This document shows positions 15,290-22,989 of a stretch of DNA of 29,258 nucleotides, piece by piece. This DNA comes from Scatomorpha merdigallinarum. GTDB taxonomy: Bacteria; Bacillota; Clostridia; Oscillospirales; Oscillospiraceae. Numbering within the stretch: the stretch's first letter is position 1; every line of letters starts with the position of its first letter. The notes beneath the pieces were generated by a model, which saw only the letters and a program-made list of their open reading frames with translations, ran no database searches and was not told the origin of the DNA. The stretch lies in NCBI GenBank assembly GCA_018710885.1, contig DVJA01000022.1:1-29258 (forward strand), given 5' to 3'. The position numbers and the translations under genes are program-made.

Positions 15290-16552
15290 GTGAGGCCGCT
15301 TGCCGATGAGATAAGGCCCGGCGATCTGGACGAAGTCGTCGGACAAAAGCATATACTGGGCCCGAACGGCCTGCTGCGCCGGATAATTGAGTCCGGCAAC
15401 ATACCCAATATGGTCTTCTACGGCCCGTCAGGCACGGGCAAGACCACCGTGGCAAACATAATAGCCCGGCGCACGGACCGCACGCTGCGCCGCCTGAACG
15501 CCACAAACGCCAGCCTTTCGGATATCAAGAGCATAATAGGCGAGCTCGACACCCTGCTCACCCCGGGCGGCGTGCTGCTCTACCTCGACGAGATACAGTA
15601 CTTCAATAAAAAGCAGCAGCAGAGCCTGCTGGAGTTCATAGAGGACGGGAGGATAACGCTCATCGCCTCCACGACGGAGAACCCGTACTTCTATGTGTAC
15701 AACGCGCTCCTGTCCCGGAGCACTGTGTTCGAGTTCAAATCCGTCACTCCTGAGGAGATAGCTCCGGCCGTGGAGCGGGCGATAAATAAAGTTGCCTCAC
15801 GCGAGGGCGTGGAGTGCGAGTGCGAGCCGGGCGTGGTGGAGAAGCTCGCGGTGAGCTGCGGCGGCGACGTGCGCAAGGCCATAAATGGCGTGGAGCTCAT
15901 ATTCGACGCCTCGCCGCGCATAGACGGCAAAGTGAAACTCACGCTAGCAGACGCCGAGGCCGCAACCGGCAAGAGCGCCATGCACTACGACCGCGAGGGC
16001 GATGAGCACTATGACGCCGTGAGCGCACTTATGAAGTCCCTGCGCGGCTCGGACCCGGACGCGGCGCTGCACTACCTGGCGCGGCTGCTCGAGGCGGGCG
16101 ACCTGATAGGTGCCATACGCCGCCTGCTCTGCTCTGCGAGCGAGGACATAGGCCTCGCCTACCCGCAGGCGGCGAGCATAGTCAAGGCCTGCTGTGACAG
16201 TGCGCTGCAACTGGGGCTGCCGGAGGCCAAGCTGCCTCTGGCCGAGGCGGCGCTGCTGCTTGCCACGGCGCCTAAGTCCAACAGCGTGGTCATGGGCATA
16301 GACGCGGCCATGAGCGATGTGCGCGCCGGGAAATACGGCCCGCCGCCGCGCGAGCTGCAAAATGTCCACGCAGACGGCACCGGCTTCGAGCGCGAGCAAG
16401 GTTACAAGTACCCGCACAACTACGCGCACCACTATGTGGAGCAGCAGTATCTGCCCGACGCCCTGGTGGGCACGCACTATTACGAGTACGGCGATAACAA
16501 GACTGAGCAGGCTGCAAAACGCTACTGGCAACTCATAAAGGGGGAAGAGTGA
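15290..16552 (+). CDS. rarA: Replication-associated recombination protein A (MgsA/RarA AAA+ ATPase)
   Basis: This 420-residue clamp-loader-related AAA+ ATPase acts at stalled replication forks. Walker A GPSGTGKT is at 45-52, Walker B in LLYLDEIQYFNKKQQQ, sensor 1 in STTENP, and the C-terminal tetramerisation part includes GLAYPQA, GIDAAM and YKYPHNY, all typical of RarA. GTG 15290 is five bases from GGAGGTG. It begins a three-gene run with DUF951 and the Cys-rich protein and lies beside nth, making a small repair neighbourhood. Confidence 0.94.
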   Translation: MRPLADEIRPGDLDEVVGQKHILGPNGLLRRIIESGNIPNMVFYGPSGTGKTTVANIIARRTDRTLRRLNATNASLSDIKSIIGELDTLLTPGGVLLYLDEIQYFNKKQQQSLLEFIEDGRITLIASTTENPYFYVYNALLSRSTVFEFKSVTPEEIAPAVERAINKVASREGVECECEPGVVEKLAVSCGGDVRKAINGVELIFDASPRIDGKVKLTLADAEAATGKSAMHYDREGDEHYDAVSALMKSLRGSDPDAALHYLARLLEAGDLIGAIRRLLCSASEDIGLAYPQAASIVKACCDSALQLGLPEAKLPLAEAALLLATAPKSNSVVMGIDAAMSDVRAGKYGPPPRELQNVHADGTGFEREQGYKYPHNYAHHYVEQQYLPDALVGTHYYEYGDNKTEQAAKRYWQLIKGEE

Positions 16553-16737
16553 TGGACATACGCGTGGGCGACACGCTGGTCATGAAGAAGGCCCACCCCT
16601 GCGGCAGCGACCGCTGGGAGGTGCTGCGCATCGGCGCCGACTTCCGTCTGCGCTGTCTGGGCTGTTCTCGCGAAGTCATGGGGCCGAGGAGCAAGTTCGA
16701 GCGCAACGTCAAAAAGATAGAGCGCCCCGAACCCTGA
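16552..16737 (+). CDS. DUF951 family protein
   Basis: This 61-residue protein matches the DUF951 pattern closely: VGDTLVMKKAHPCG, DRWEVLRIGADFRLRCLGC, and a basic tail after the VMGPR turn. It has Cys residues at the HPCG and CLGC positions, which suggests a small beta-barrel with a possible metal site. Function is not established for the family. The ATG shares one base with the rarA stop (TGATG), so it is co-transcribed and coupled. Confidence 0.86.
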   Translation: MDIRVGDTLVMKKAHPCGSDRWEVLRIGADFRLRCLGCSREVMGPRSKFERNVKKIERPEP

Positions 16738-16748
16738 GAGGCCAAAGT

Positions 16749-17009
16749 ATGAGCCGGAACTACACCTATTTCTCCCACCGGGACTGTGAGTACTTCCCCT
16801 GCCACGAGGGCGCGGATCGGGATAACTTCAACTGCCTGTTCTGCTATTGCCCCTTATATGCCCTCGGCCGGGACTGTGGCGGCGACTTTGACTATCTGCC
16901 CAGCGGGGTCAAAGACTGTTCGCGCTGCCTCTACCCGCACCTGCGGGAAAACTACGATGCCGTCACGGAGCGCTTCGGCGACATAGTGAAGGCGATGGAG
17001 GAAAAGTAA
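16749..17009 (+). CDS. Cysteine-rich small domain protein
   Basis: This 86-residue protein has eight or more cysteines in a metal-binding-like pattern: HRDCEYFPCHEG, FNCLFCYCPLY, RDCGG and KDCSRCLYPH. It resembles the 'cysteine-rich small domain' family (PF04071, zf-like), whose function is unknown and which is sometimes found near cobalamin genes. It lies 11 bases after DUF951 and is the last gene of the rarA run, ahead of a terminator. Confidence 0.78.
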   Translation: MSRNYTYFSHRDCEYFPCHEGADRDNFNCLFCYCPLYALGRDCGGDFDYLPSGVKDCSRCLYPHLRENYDAVTERFGDIVKAMEEK

Positions 17010-17012
17010 AGA

Positions 17013-17043
17013 CCGCCGCGAGATTAGCCCGCGGCGGCTTTTT
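17013..17043. terminator. Intrinsic terminator between convergent operons
   Basis: An 8-bp GC stem (ccgccgcg 17013-17020 / cgcggcgg 17030-17037) is followed by CTTTTT on the plus strand. It also lies just past the stop of the minus-strand sirtuin gene. Confidence 0.85.
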
Positions 17044-17911
17044 ATTCGCTCTTTAGCCTGTCCAGCACGGCGTCTATGTCGCCGTCTATGCAGATGGACC
17101 TCCTGGCTATCTCGCGCGGGGCGTAGGCCTCGCCGTAGTTCACGCAGGCGTATGTGGCCCTCGGGTTCTCGTAAGTCATGCGCCAGAATGGGTACTTGAT
17201 GATGACCGGGGTGTTCATGCCCACGCCGAGTTCCAGGTAGAGCACATGCAGTCCCTCGTGGCGGCGCAGGAAATTGCTGTAGCGCCCGGCGGCGGCGTAC
17301 CAGCCCTCGTCCTGTACAAAGGTGTCGTCGGAGCGCAGGTTCATGCTCATCGGCCTGCCGCAGACCGGGCAGCGCGGCATGAGCTCCGTGGGTACGCGCA
17401 TATCCCGCTGTTCGGCGTACATGCGCCGGACAACGTCCTCGTTGTCCCAGGTCTTGTCGCAGCAGGGCTTTGAGCACTGCCAGAGGCCGTAGTCGCCCTG
17501 GGTGTAGAAGAGCCGGTGCTTGTCGAAACCCGCTCGCTGGAAACAGTGGTCTACGTTCGTCGTGAGGACGAAGTAGTCGCGGCTGTCCAACAGGCGCAGA
17601 AGCTTCGAATATGTGTCCTTCGGCAGATCAGTGTAGCGGTTGAGCATTATGAAGCGGCTCCAGTAGGCCCAGCGCTCCTCCTCAGTCGGGAAGGGGTAAA
17701 AGCCGCCGGAGTACATGTCGTGGAAGCCGTATTTGGCCTCAAAGTCGGCGAAATTCTCGCGGAAGCGCTCGCCGCCGTACTCGTAGCCCGCCGAGGTTGA
17801 AAGCCCGGCCCCCGCGCCCACGACTATGGCGTCTGCACTTTCCAGCTCGTGCGCCAGCCGCTCAACCGAGGAGATTTGTGTAGATATCGCGGTCTTTATC
17901 CTTGAAAACAT
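17042..17911 (-). CDS. Class M sirtuin (SirTM), protein ADP-ribosyltransferase
   Basis: This 289-residue Sir2-fold protein binds NAD+ (GAGAGLSTSAG 32-42, TTNVDH 117-122). In place of the deacetylase histidine motif it has YTQGDYG (137-142), the hallmark of macrodomain-linked class M sirtuins, which ADP-ribosylate a protein target instead of deacetylating. Zinc cysteines are visible at C146/C150/C151 and C181/C184 (CPVC). The reading frame overlaps the macrodomain gene by 50 bases; ATG 17911 has an AAGGTGAT site. It is the last gene of the six-gene minus-strand run. In staphylococci and streptococci the target is a lipoylated GcvH-L, but no such gene is present here. Confidence 0.9.
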   Translation of the reverse strand: MFSRIKTAISTQISSVERLAHELESADAIVVGAGAGLSTSAGYEYGGERFRENFADFEAKYGFHDMYSGGFYPFPTEEERWAYWSRFIMLNRYTDLPKDTYSKLLRLLDSRDYFVLTTNVDHCFQRAGFDKHRLFYTQGDYGLWQCSKPCCDKTWDNEDVVRRMYAEQRDMRVPTELMPRCPVCGRPMSMNLRSDDTFVQDEGWYAAAGRYSNFLRRHEGLHVLYLELGVGMNTPVIIKYPFWRMTYENPRATYACVNYGEAYAPREIARRSICIDGDIDAVLDRLKSE

Positions 17912-18635
17912 TGAAAATCACCTTCATATCGCTGTGTCCGTTGTGAATGAACTCGCGCACGGTCTTGACGGCAATGCGCGCCGCGGCCTCGTTCGGGAAG
18001 TGAAATTCGCCCGTTGAAATGCAGCAGAAGGCCACGCTCTTGAGGCCGTTTGCCACGGCGAGCTCGAGGCAGGAGCGGTAGCAGCTCTCCAGGAGCTCAC
18101 AGTCTCGCAGCGTGGGAGCGCGGGATACGATGGGCCCGACGGTGTGCAATACGTACTTTGCCGGTAGGTTATAGCCCCGCGTTATCTTCGCCCTGCCTGT
18201 TGGCTCCTCGTGGCCCTGCGCTGCCATTATCCGCGCGCACTCGAGCCGGAGCTGCACGCCCGCGTAGGTGTGGATGGCGTTGTCTATGCAGCCGTGGCAG
18301 GGGACGTAGCAGCCGGTCATGCCGGAGTTCGCTGCGTTAACTATGGCATCGGCGGCCAGAGTCGTGATATCGCCTTGCCAGAGGTAGATGCAGGGTTCCA
18401 CAGACGTCAGCTCTTCCGCGCGCTGCACGCCGCGCTCTGTGAGCCGCGCTTGCAAATACTCGTCCTGCACGGCCAGGAAGTCCACATCTATCGCTGACGG
18501 CGCGCGCACGTTCATCAGCGCGCGCAGCAGCCTGCGGCGCTCGTCCGTACTTTCGGGTATGACCGTGCCTTCGTACTCGCGCCTTTCCGCGAGCAGGTAT
18601 CGTATCAGGTATTCAAGTCTCTCGTCCTGGGTCAT
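17862..18635 (-). CDS. Zinc-containing macrodomain protein (ADP-ribosyl hydrolase)
   Basis: This 257-residue protein has a macrodomain from about residue 80: QGDIT (87-91), IVNAANS (98-104), the zinc motif GCYVPCHGCIDNAIH (108-122) with Cys/His/Cys ligands, and GRAKITRGYNLPAKYVLHTVGP. This zinc-macrodomain subtype is known to pair with SirTM and to remove the ADP-ribose that SirTM adds. The N-terminal 80 residues form a helical extension usual for the family. Start ATG 18635 has a weak GGCGGTG site and lies 16 bases after the ABC ATPase stop. Expression is likely coupled to the sirtuin. Confidence 0.91.
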   Translation of the reverse strand: MTQDERLEYLIRYLLAERREYEGTVIPESTDERRRLLRALMNVRAPSAIDVDFLAVQDEYLQARLTERGVQRAEELTSVEPCIYLWQGDITTLAADAIVNAANSGMTGCYVPCHGCIDNAIHTYAGVQLRLECARIMAAQGHEEPTGRAKITRGYNLPAKYVLHTVGPIVSRAPTLRDCELLESCYRSCLELAVANGLKSVAFCCISTGEFHFPNEAAARIAVKTVREFIHNGHSDMKVIFNVFKDKDRDIYTNLLG

Positions 18636-18651
18636 ATGGTTCACCGCCGTT

Positions 18652-19452
18652 CTATTGCCGCGCCGCGCCTGCGCCAGACCACTCGCAGTCTGCGAGCTGC
18701 CCGTCGGGCAGGCGGCAGGCCCTGCGCTCGCGCTCTACGAGGCGGTGCACGAAGTCCGTGGCGGGCGAGCGCAGCAGCTCCGCAGGCGTGGCGTACTGTT
18801 CTATCCTGCCCGCGTCCATGACAAGTACGTGGCTGCCGAGCTTGAGCGCCTCGGAGATATCGTGTGTGACGAAGAGCACGGTGATGCCCGTCTGCTCCCA
18901 GATGCGCCGGAGCTCGGTCTGGAGCTGGGCGCGGGTTATCTCGTCCACCGCGCCGAAGGGCTCATCCATCAGCAGCAGCTCGGGCGAGGCGGCGAGGGCG
19001 CGGGCGATGCCCACGCGCTGCTGCTGTCCACCGGAGAGCTCGTCGGGATAGCGGCGCTTGAGCTCTTCGTCCAGGCCGACAATGCGCATCCATTTGTCCA
19101 CGGCCTCGCGCGTGCGCTTCTTGTCATGGCGGTTGAGCAGGTTCGGCACGTAAGCTATGTTCTGCTCCACGGTCATATGCGGAAAGAGCACGCTGCCCTG
19201 GATGGCGTAGCCGATGTTGCGGCGCAGTTGGACCTGGTCCATGCCGGATATGTCCTCGCCGCCTATGAGTATCTCACCGGCGTCGGGCGTGAGCAGGCCG
19301 TTGACCAGCTTGAGCGCCGTGGTCTTGCCGCAGCCGGACGAGCCGATGATGGTCACAAACTCGCCCTTTTCTATGCAGAGATTGAAGTCGTCGAGCACGA
19401 CCTTTTCCCCGTAGCTCTTGCAGATGTTGCGAAATTCTATAGCGGTGCTCAT
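18652..19452 (-). CDS. ABC transporter ATPase, osmoprotectant/ergothioneine (OpuCA/EgtV-like)
   Basis: This 266-residue ATP-binding subunit has Walker A GSSGCGKTT (37-45), Q-loop, signature LSGGQQQR, Walker B LLLMDEPFGAVD and switch FVTHDISEAL. It is closest to the OpuCA/ProV group, but it lacks the C-terminal CBS pair that senses osmolarity in those proteins; it ends in a short tail rich in Arg and Ala. It lies two bases after the permease stop with a GAGGAGG site. It energises import by the fusion protein encoded next to it. Confidence 0.92.
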   Translation of the reverse strand: MSTAIEFRNICKSYGEKVVLDDFNLCIEKGEFVTIIGSSGCGKTTALKLVNGLLTPDAGEILIGGEDISGMDQVQLRRNIGYAIQGSVLFPHMTVEQNIAYVPNLLNRHDKKRTREAVDKWMRIVGLDEELKRRYPDELSGGQQQRVGIARALAASPELLLMDEPFGAVDEITRAQLQTELRRIWEQTGITVLFVTHDISEALKLGSHVLVMDAGRIEQYATPAELLRSPATDFVHRLVERERRACRLPDGQLADCEWSGAGAARQ

Positions 19453-19454
19453 GC

Positions 19455-21002
19455 TTATGCCTCCTCGTTTAAAAGCCCATGCTCACGCAGAAAGTCCATG
19501 GCCACGTCGCGCGGCTCCGCGCCTTCGGTCTCGACGGCGTAGTTCATAGCGGCCATGTCCGCGTCGGTGATGGTGTCCGTCAGCTTTGCAAATATCTCTT
19601 CCAGCTCGGGGTGCTCTTCAAGCACCTCGTTGCGCACGACGTTGCCGCAGAGGTAGCTGGGGAAGAAGCCCTTGTCGTCCTCGAGCACGACCGCGTCCGC
19701 AGTCGAGAGCTGCCCGTCGGTGGTGAAGATGACCATGACGTCGATCTCGCCCTGGTTCAGGGCCTGGTACTTGAGGCCAATGTCCATGTCCATCGTCGCA
19801 CCGAAACTGAGACCATAGGTTTCGCACAGCGCGACATAGCCGTCCTCACGCTCGAAGAAGTCGTACTCCGCGCCGAAGGTGAGCTGATCGTCCACTTTGG
19901 CGAGGTCAGAGTAGGTCTCAATGCCGTACTGCTCGGCGATTTCAGTGCGCACTACGAGGCCGTAGGTGTTGTTGAAGCCGTACATGCCCAGCCAGCTCAT
20001 GCCGTAGTCCGTCTCGTAGCGCTCGGTCAATTCACCGAACAGGCTCTCATCGTAGACGCCGCTCTCCATGAGCACCATGTTCCAGGCGGTACCGGTGTAC
20101 TCGGGGTATATGTCGAACTCCCCGCTCTCCATGGCGGGCTGTATGTTGGAGGTGCCGCCGCCCACGCCCTGTGTGAGCTCGACATTCAGATCCGTGTCCT
20201 GCTCGATGAGGATATCCAGCGCCTCGCCAAGTATGTACTGCTCGGTCATGGGCTTGGTGGCGATGTTGATTGTATCGGCCCTGCCGCCTGTGAACAGCGA
20301 GGCGAACACCAGCGCCGCGCAGGCGAGTGCCGCCACGGCGCCCACTACGCGGTTAGCGCGCCTGGCTTTTTCGCTGCGGGCGTTCATGCGCTTTTCAATG
20401 AGGCCGAGAATGAAATCAACCACGAGCGCGAGCACCGCTATGAGCAGGCTGCCACACATGGTCATGGCGGCGTTGTTTGTCGTGATGCCGCGGTAGATGG
20501 CCACGCCGAGGCCGCCCGCGCCGATGAAGCTCGCGATGCCTGCTAGGGCTATGGTCATGGTCACCATGCTGCGTATGCCGCTCATTATGACCGGCATGGC
20601 CAGCGGCAGCTTTACCTTGTAGAGTATCTGTAGCCGTGTGGAGCCCATGCCGCGCGCGGCCTCGAGTATGGCGGGATTGAGGTTCGTCATGCCAGTATAA
20701 GTGTTGCGCACCATCGGCAGCAGCGCATACACCGTCAGCGCGATGATGGCGGTCGCATTGCCCACGCCGGAGAAGGGTATCAAAAAGCCCAGCATGGAGA
20801 TGGACGGTATAGTGTACAGGAAGTTTATCACCGCCAGCGTGGGCTTCGACGCGCGGGTGAACTCGCTTATCAGCACTCCGGCCACGCCGCCTATGACGAT
20901 GGCTATGACTATGGCGGTCAGCGAGATTTGCAGGTGTTCAAGCAGCAGCCCCGCAAAGAAGTCCCAGCGTGAAACAAGCAGCTCAAAAATGTCGGCTATC
21001 AT
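19455..21002 (-). CDS. ABC permease fused to substrate-binding domain (EgtU/OpuC-like)
   Basis: This 515-residue fusion has a permease part (about 1-210) with five to six membrane helices and the EAA loop beginning EAARGMGSTR at 114. A further helix (about 219-238) tethers an extracellular OpuAC-type binding domain (about 245-515: INIATKPMTEQY, DIYPEYTGTAWN, FEREDGYVALC, VIFTTDGQLS). This layout is shared by EgtU ergothioneine importers and some betaine/choline systems; the substrate cannot be decided by eye. The ATG overlaps the preceding stop as ATGA and has AAGGAGGAGG. Neighbouring redox and ADP-ribosylation genes favour a redox-active thione or an osmolyte; both are inference. Confidence 0.86.
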   Translation of the reverse strand: MIADIFELLVSRWDFFAGLLLEHLQISLTAIVIAIVIGGVAGVLISEFTRASKPTLAVINFLYTIPSISMLGFLIPFSGVGNATAIIALTVYALLPMVRNTYTGMTNLNPAILEAARGMGSTRLQILYKVKLPLAMPVIMSGIRSMVTMTIALAGIASFIGAGGLGVAIYRGITTNNAAMTMCGSLLIAVLALVVDFILGLIEKRMNARSEKARRANRVVGAVAALACAALVFASLFTGGRADTINIATKPMTEQYILGEALDILIEQDTDLNVELTQGVGGGTSNIQPAMESGEFDIYPEYTGTAWNMVLMESGVYDESLFGELTERYETDYGMSWLGMYGFNNTYGLVVRTEIAEQYGIETYSDLAKVDDQLTFGAEYDFFEREDGYVALCETYGLSFGATMDMDIGLKYQALNQGEIDVMVIFTTDGQLSTADAVVLEDDKGFFPSYLCGNVVRNEVLEEHPELEEIFAKLTDTITDADMAAMNYAVETEGAEPRDVAMDFLREHGLLNEEA

Positions 21003-21616
21003 TTGGCCTCCTCCTTTCGTATGACGGCCCCGAAGGGGCAGGTCTCACGGCATAGCCCGCAGTGCAGGCAGTGCTCCTGCGCTATCGTATACGGCGCGCC
21101 CTCGCTGATGCACTTCTGCGGGCAGCGCTCCGCACACAGTCCGCAGCTCACGCAAGCGTCGCTTATCACGAAGCCCTTCGGCGTCGCATGCCAGGCGCCC
21201 AGCGCGAAACTCTCGCGGCAGATGGGTTCCTTGCCAAGGTCGAAGAACTCAAGTTCGCCCTCGCAGATGCAGAAGGGGTCGAGGATATAGCGGCTCTCGC
21301 CGGGGTAGACGCTGTTCATGGAGGGGTTGGCCTCAAAGATGCGGTCTATCCAAGCCTTGCGCTCGCGCAGCCTGTGCGCGGTGCCGGTGAGGCGTACCAT
21401 CTGCCAGTTCCGGTTGAGCCCCGTCACCGCTACGCGGCCGTCGCGCACGAGCTGGCTGTGAAAGTCCTTGCCGCGCGAGGTGCAGAAGTAGAGTGCGCCG
21501 TCCTCCACGAGCATCACGTCAATTATACGCACCTGCGGCGCGCCGGTTTCGTCGATGGTTGCGAAAGCGCAGTCCTTTATCTCACGGAGCATTTCAAGAC
21601 ATTTCTGAGCGTTCAT
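20999..21616 (-). CDS. Pyridoxamine-phosphate-oxidase-like flavin domain fused to ferredoxin
   Basis: This 205-residue protein begins with an FMN-binding split-barrel domain of about 145 residues (CAFATIDETGAPQVRIID, LYFCTSRGKDFHSQL) and ends in a two-cluster [4Fe-4S] ferredoxin domain: Cys 155/158/161/165 (CVSCGLCAERCP) and 183/186/189/193 (CLHCGLCRETCP). It probably moves electrons between ferredoxin clusters and a flavin; the substrate is unknown. Start ATG 21616 has GAGGAGG and overlaps the preceding stop (ATGA). It is the second gene of the minus-strand run. Confidence 0.88.
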   Translation of the reverse strand: MNAQKCLEMLREIKDCAFATIDETGAPQVRIIDVMLVEDGALYFCTSRGKDFHSQLVRDGRVAVTGLNRNWQMVRLTGTAHRLRERKAWIDRIFEANPSMNSVYPGESRYILDPFCICEGELEFFDLGKEPICRESFALGAWHATPKGFVISDACVSCGLCAERCPQKCISEGAPYTIAQEHCLHCGLCRETCPFGAVIRKEEAK

Positions 21617-22473
21617 TTTACTTCCTCCTCTATGTGTACGCGGTGTATTCTCTCCGCGCCAAGCGTCCTGCACGCGCCTCTGGCGTATTTAATCTCGGGG
21701 TAGCCGAAGCCTATTATCACACCGGCGTAGTGGTTTTCTGGTATTTTCAGCAGCGCCTTCACCTCCGGCATGTTCGCCAGCGCGCCGAGCGGGAAGGTCA
21801 TAATTACCGCGCCCAGGCCGCGCGAGGCGCACAGCAATTCAAAGTAGGCCGCGGCGATGAGTACGTCCTGCACCGGCTCGCCGGAACCGAGCGGAGCGTG
21901 CGGGATCAGCAGGTGAGGCGCTCCGCAAAAGAGCATGTCGGGCCGGACTGTGGCCTCCCAGCGCTTCATGTCGCCATAGGACGGCGCGTCGAAGCCCCGG
22001 GGATAAACGTCCTGGGCGGCCAGCTCATCCATGCGCCGGTAGGCGATGCGCCGGAAACGCTCGGTATCACTCAGGTTGTCCAGCAGCGTGAACTCAACCT
22101 GCTGCTTGTTGCCGCCGTTAGGCGCATTCGCAAGTTGGGCGAGCATGCCGTCCATGACGGCCCTCTCCACGTTTTTCTGTCGGTATCTCCGGCAGGAGCG
22201 GCGGTTCGCTATCAGTGCGTCGAGCACGGCGGCGGCGTTTTCCGGCGGCGGGAGGCAGTCTTCCGCGCGCTTGCCGAATATGGAAACCGCGCCCGTGGGA
22301 CACACGGCGAGGCAGTGCTCGCACTTCCAGCAGCCGTTCCAGCCGAAGTCCTCAAACTCCGCTATGTCCGGCGCGCCGTCCTCCATGCTCAGCACCCCGC
22401 CGGGGCACACATTGACGCACCGGCCGCAACTTACGCACTTGCTCTTGTCCACAGTGAATTGGGCTTTGTTCAT
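21613..22473 (-). CDS. Ferredoxin-nitroreductase fusion flavoprotein
   Basis: This 286-residue protein starts with two [4Fe-4S] motifs (C13/16/19/23 and C48/51/54/58, CxxCxxCxxxCP). A nitroreductase domain follows from about residue 80 (ANRRSCRRYRQKNV, LANAPNGGNKQQVEF, GLGAVIMTFPLGAL, VIIGFGYPEIKY). The fused clusters suggest that ferredoxin-derived electrons feed an FMN centre. The substrate is unknown. ATG 22473 is eight bases from GGAGG; an upstream ATG at 22488 contains that site and is unlikely. It is the first gene of the run and is divergent from hxlR. Confidence 0.9.
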   Translation of the reverse strand: MNKAQFTVDKSKCVSCGRCVNVCPGGVLSMEDGAPDIAEFEDFGWNGCWKCEHCLAVCPTGAVSIFGKRAEDCLPPPENAAAVLDALIANRRSCRRYRQKNVERAVMDGMLAQLANAPNGGNKQQVEFTLLDNLSDTERFRRIAYRRMDELAAQDVYPRGFDAPSYGDMKRWEATVRPDMLFCGAPHLLIPHAPLGSGEPVQDVLIAAAYFELLCASRGLGAVIMTFPLGALANMPEVKALLKIPENHYAGVIIGFGYPEIKYARGACRTLGAERIHRVHIEEEVK

Positions 22474-22518
22474 CGCACATGCCTCCATTGGCCCTTGACA
22501 TGGCCTCGTTCTGATGTT

Positions 22519-22547
22519 ATTTTATGGGCGTAGAGAAGAAATGTAAA
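22519..22547 (-). promoter_or_regulatory. Promoter of the six-gene redox/SirTM run
   Basis: On the minus strand, TTTACA (22547-22542), a 17-base spacer and TAAAAT (22524-22519). Five of six bases match consensus in each box. It is the only good promoter seen ahead of the 21613 gene, and all downstream junctions are overlaps or gaps of 16 bases or less. Confidence 0.72.
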
Positions 22548-22550
22548 GTA

Positions 22551-22571
22551 AGCACAATAATGTGCTATAGT
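22551..22571 (+). promoter_or_regulatory. Palindromic HxlR operator and hxlR -10 element
   Basis: agcaca-ataa-tgtgct (22551-22566) is a perfect 16-base palindrome between the divergent promoters. It overlaps an extended -10 (TGC-TATAGT, 22563-22571) for the regulator gene and lies three bases beyond the -35 of the opposite promoter. A dimeric winged-helix regulator bound here could affect both directions. Confidence 0.6.
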
Positions 22572-22604
22572 TACCTGGAGGAAACTATTGAAGGAGGAAT
22601 AGCT

Positions 22605-22931
22605 ATGTCCGTACCTGAGAATTTGCCGGCCTGCCCGGTGGAAACAACGCTGACGCTCATCGGCGACAAGTGGAAAGTGCTCATACTGCGTGACCTGATG
22701 CCGGGGACCAAACGTTTCGGTGAACTAAAGAAGTCCATTGGAAGTGTGTCTCAGAAGGTGCTGACAGCTCAGCTCAGGGATATGGAGAACAAAGGCCTGG
22801 TGCACCGCGAGGTGTACGCCGAGGTGCCGCCGCGCGTGGAGTACAGCCTGACCGAACTGGGCATGAGCCTCAAGCCGATATTGGACGCCATGCAGAGCTG
22901 GGGAGAGAACTATAAAGCCATGAGCGCGTGA
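22605..22931 (+). CDS. HxlR-family winged-helix regulator
   Basis: This 108-residue protein shows the HxlR signature CPVETTLTLIGDKWKVLILRDL, GTKRFGELKKSIGSVSQKVLTAQLRDME and the wing region RVEYSLTELGMSL. C10 lies at the position of the conserved N-terminal cysteine that senses quinones, aldehydes or disulfide stress in HypR/YodB-type members. Start ATG 22605 is seven bases from AAGGAGG. It is transcribed away from the ferredoxin-nitroreductase run, which it very likely controls; HxlR regulators next to nitroreductase genes are common. Confidence 0.93.
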   Translation: MSVPENLPACPVETTLTLIGDKWKVLILRDLMPGTKRFGELKKSIGSVSQKVLTAQLRDMENKGLVHREVYAEVPPRVEYSLTELGMSLKPILDAMQSWGENYKAMSA

Positions 22932-22944
22932 CGCCACATGGATA

Positions 22945-22973
22945 TTGACATTTCGGACGAAAAATGTTTTAAT
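22945..22973 (+). promoter_or_regulatory. Promoter of the manganese riboswitch-mntP unit
   Basis: A perfect TTGACA (22945-22950), a 17-base spacer and TTTAAT (22968-22973). The predicted start near 22980 lies just ahead of the riboswitch aptamer. Confidence 0.8.
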
Positions 22974-22989
22974 AGGACGAACAAAATAC

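Noticed and set aside
19479..20546. 355-residue open frame antisense to the permease fusion
   Set aside because: Shadow frame; the minus-strand protein has clear permease and binding-domain motifs.
21493..22533. 346-residue open frame antisense to the ferredoxin flavoproteins
   Set aside because: Shadow frame covering two genes with intact iron-sulfur motifs on the other strand.
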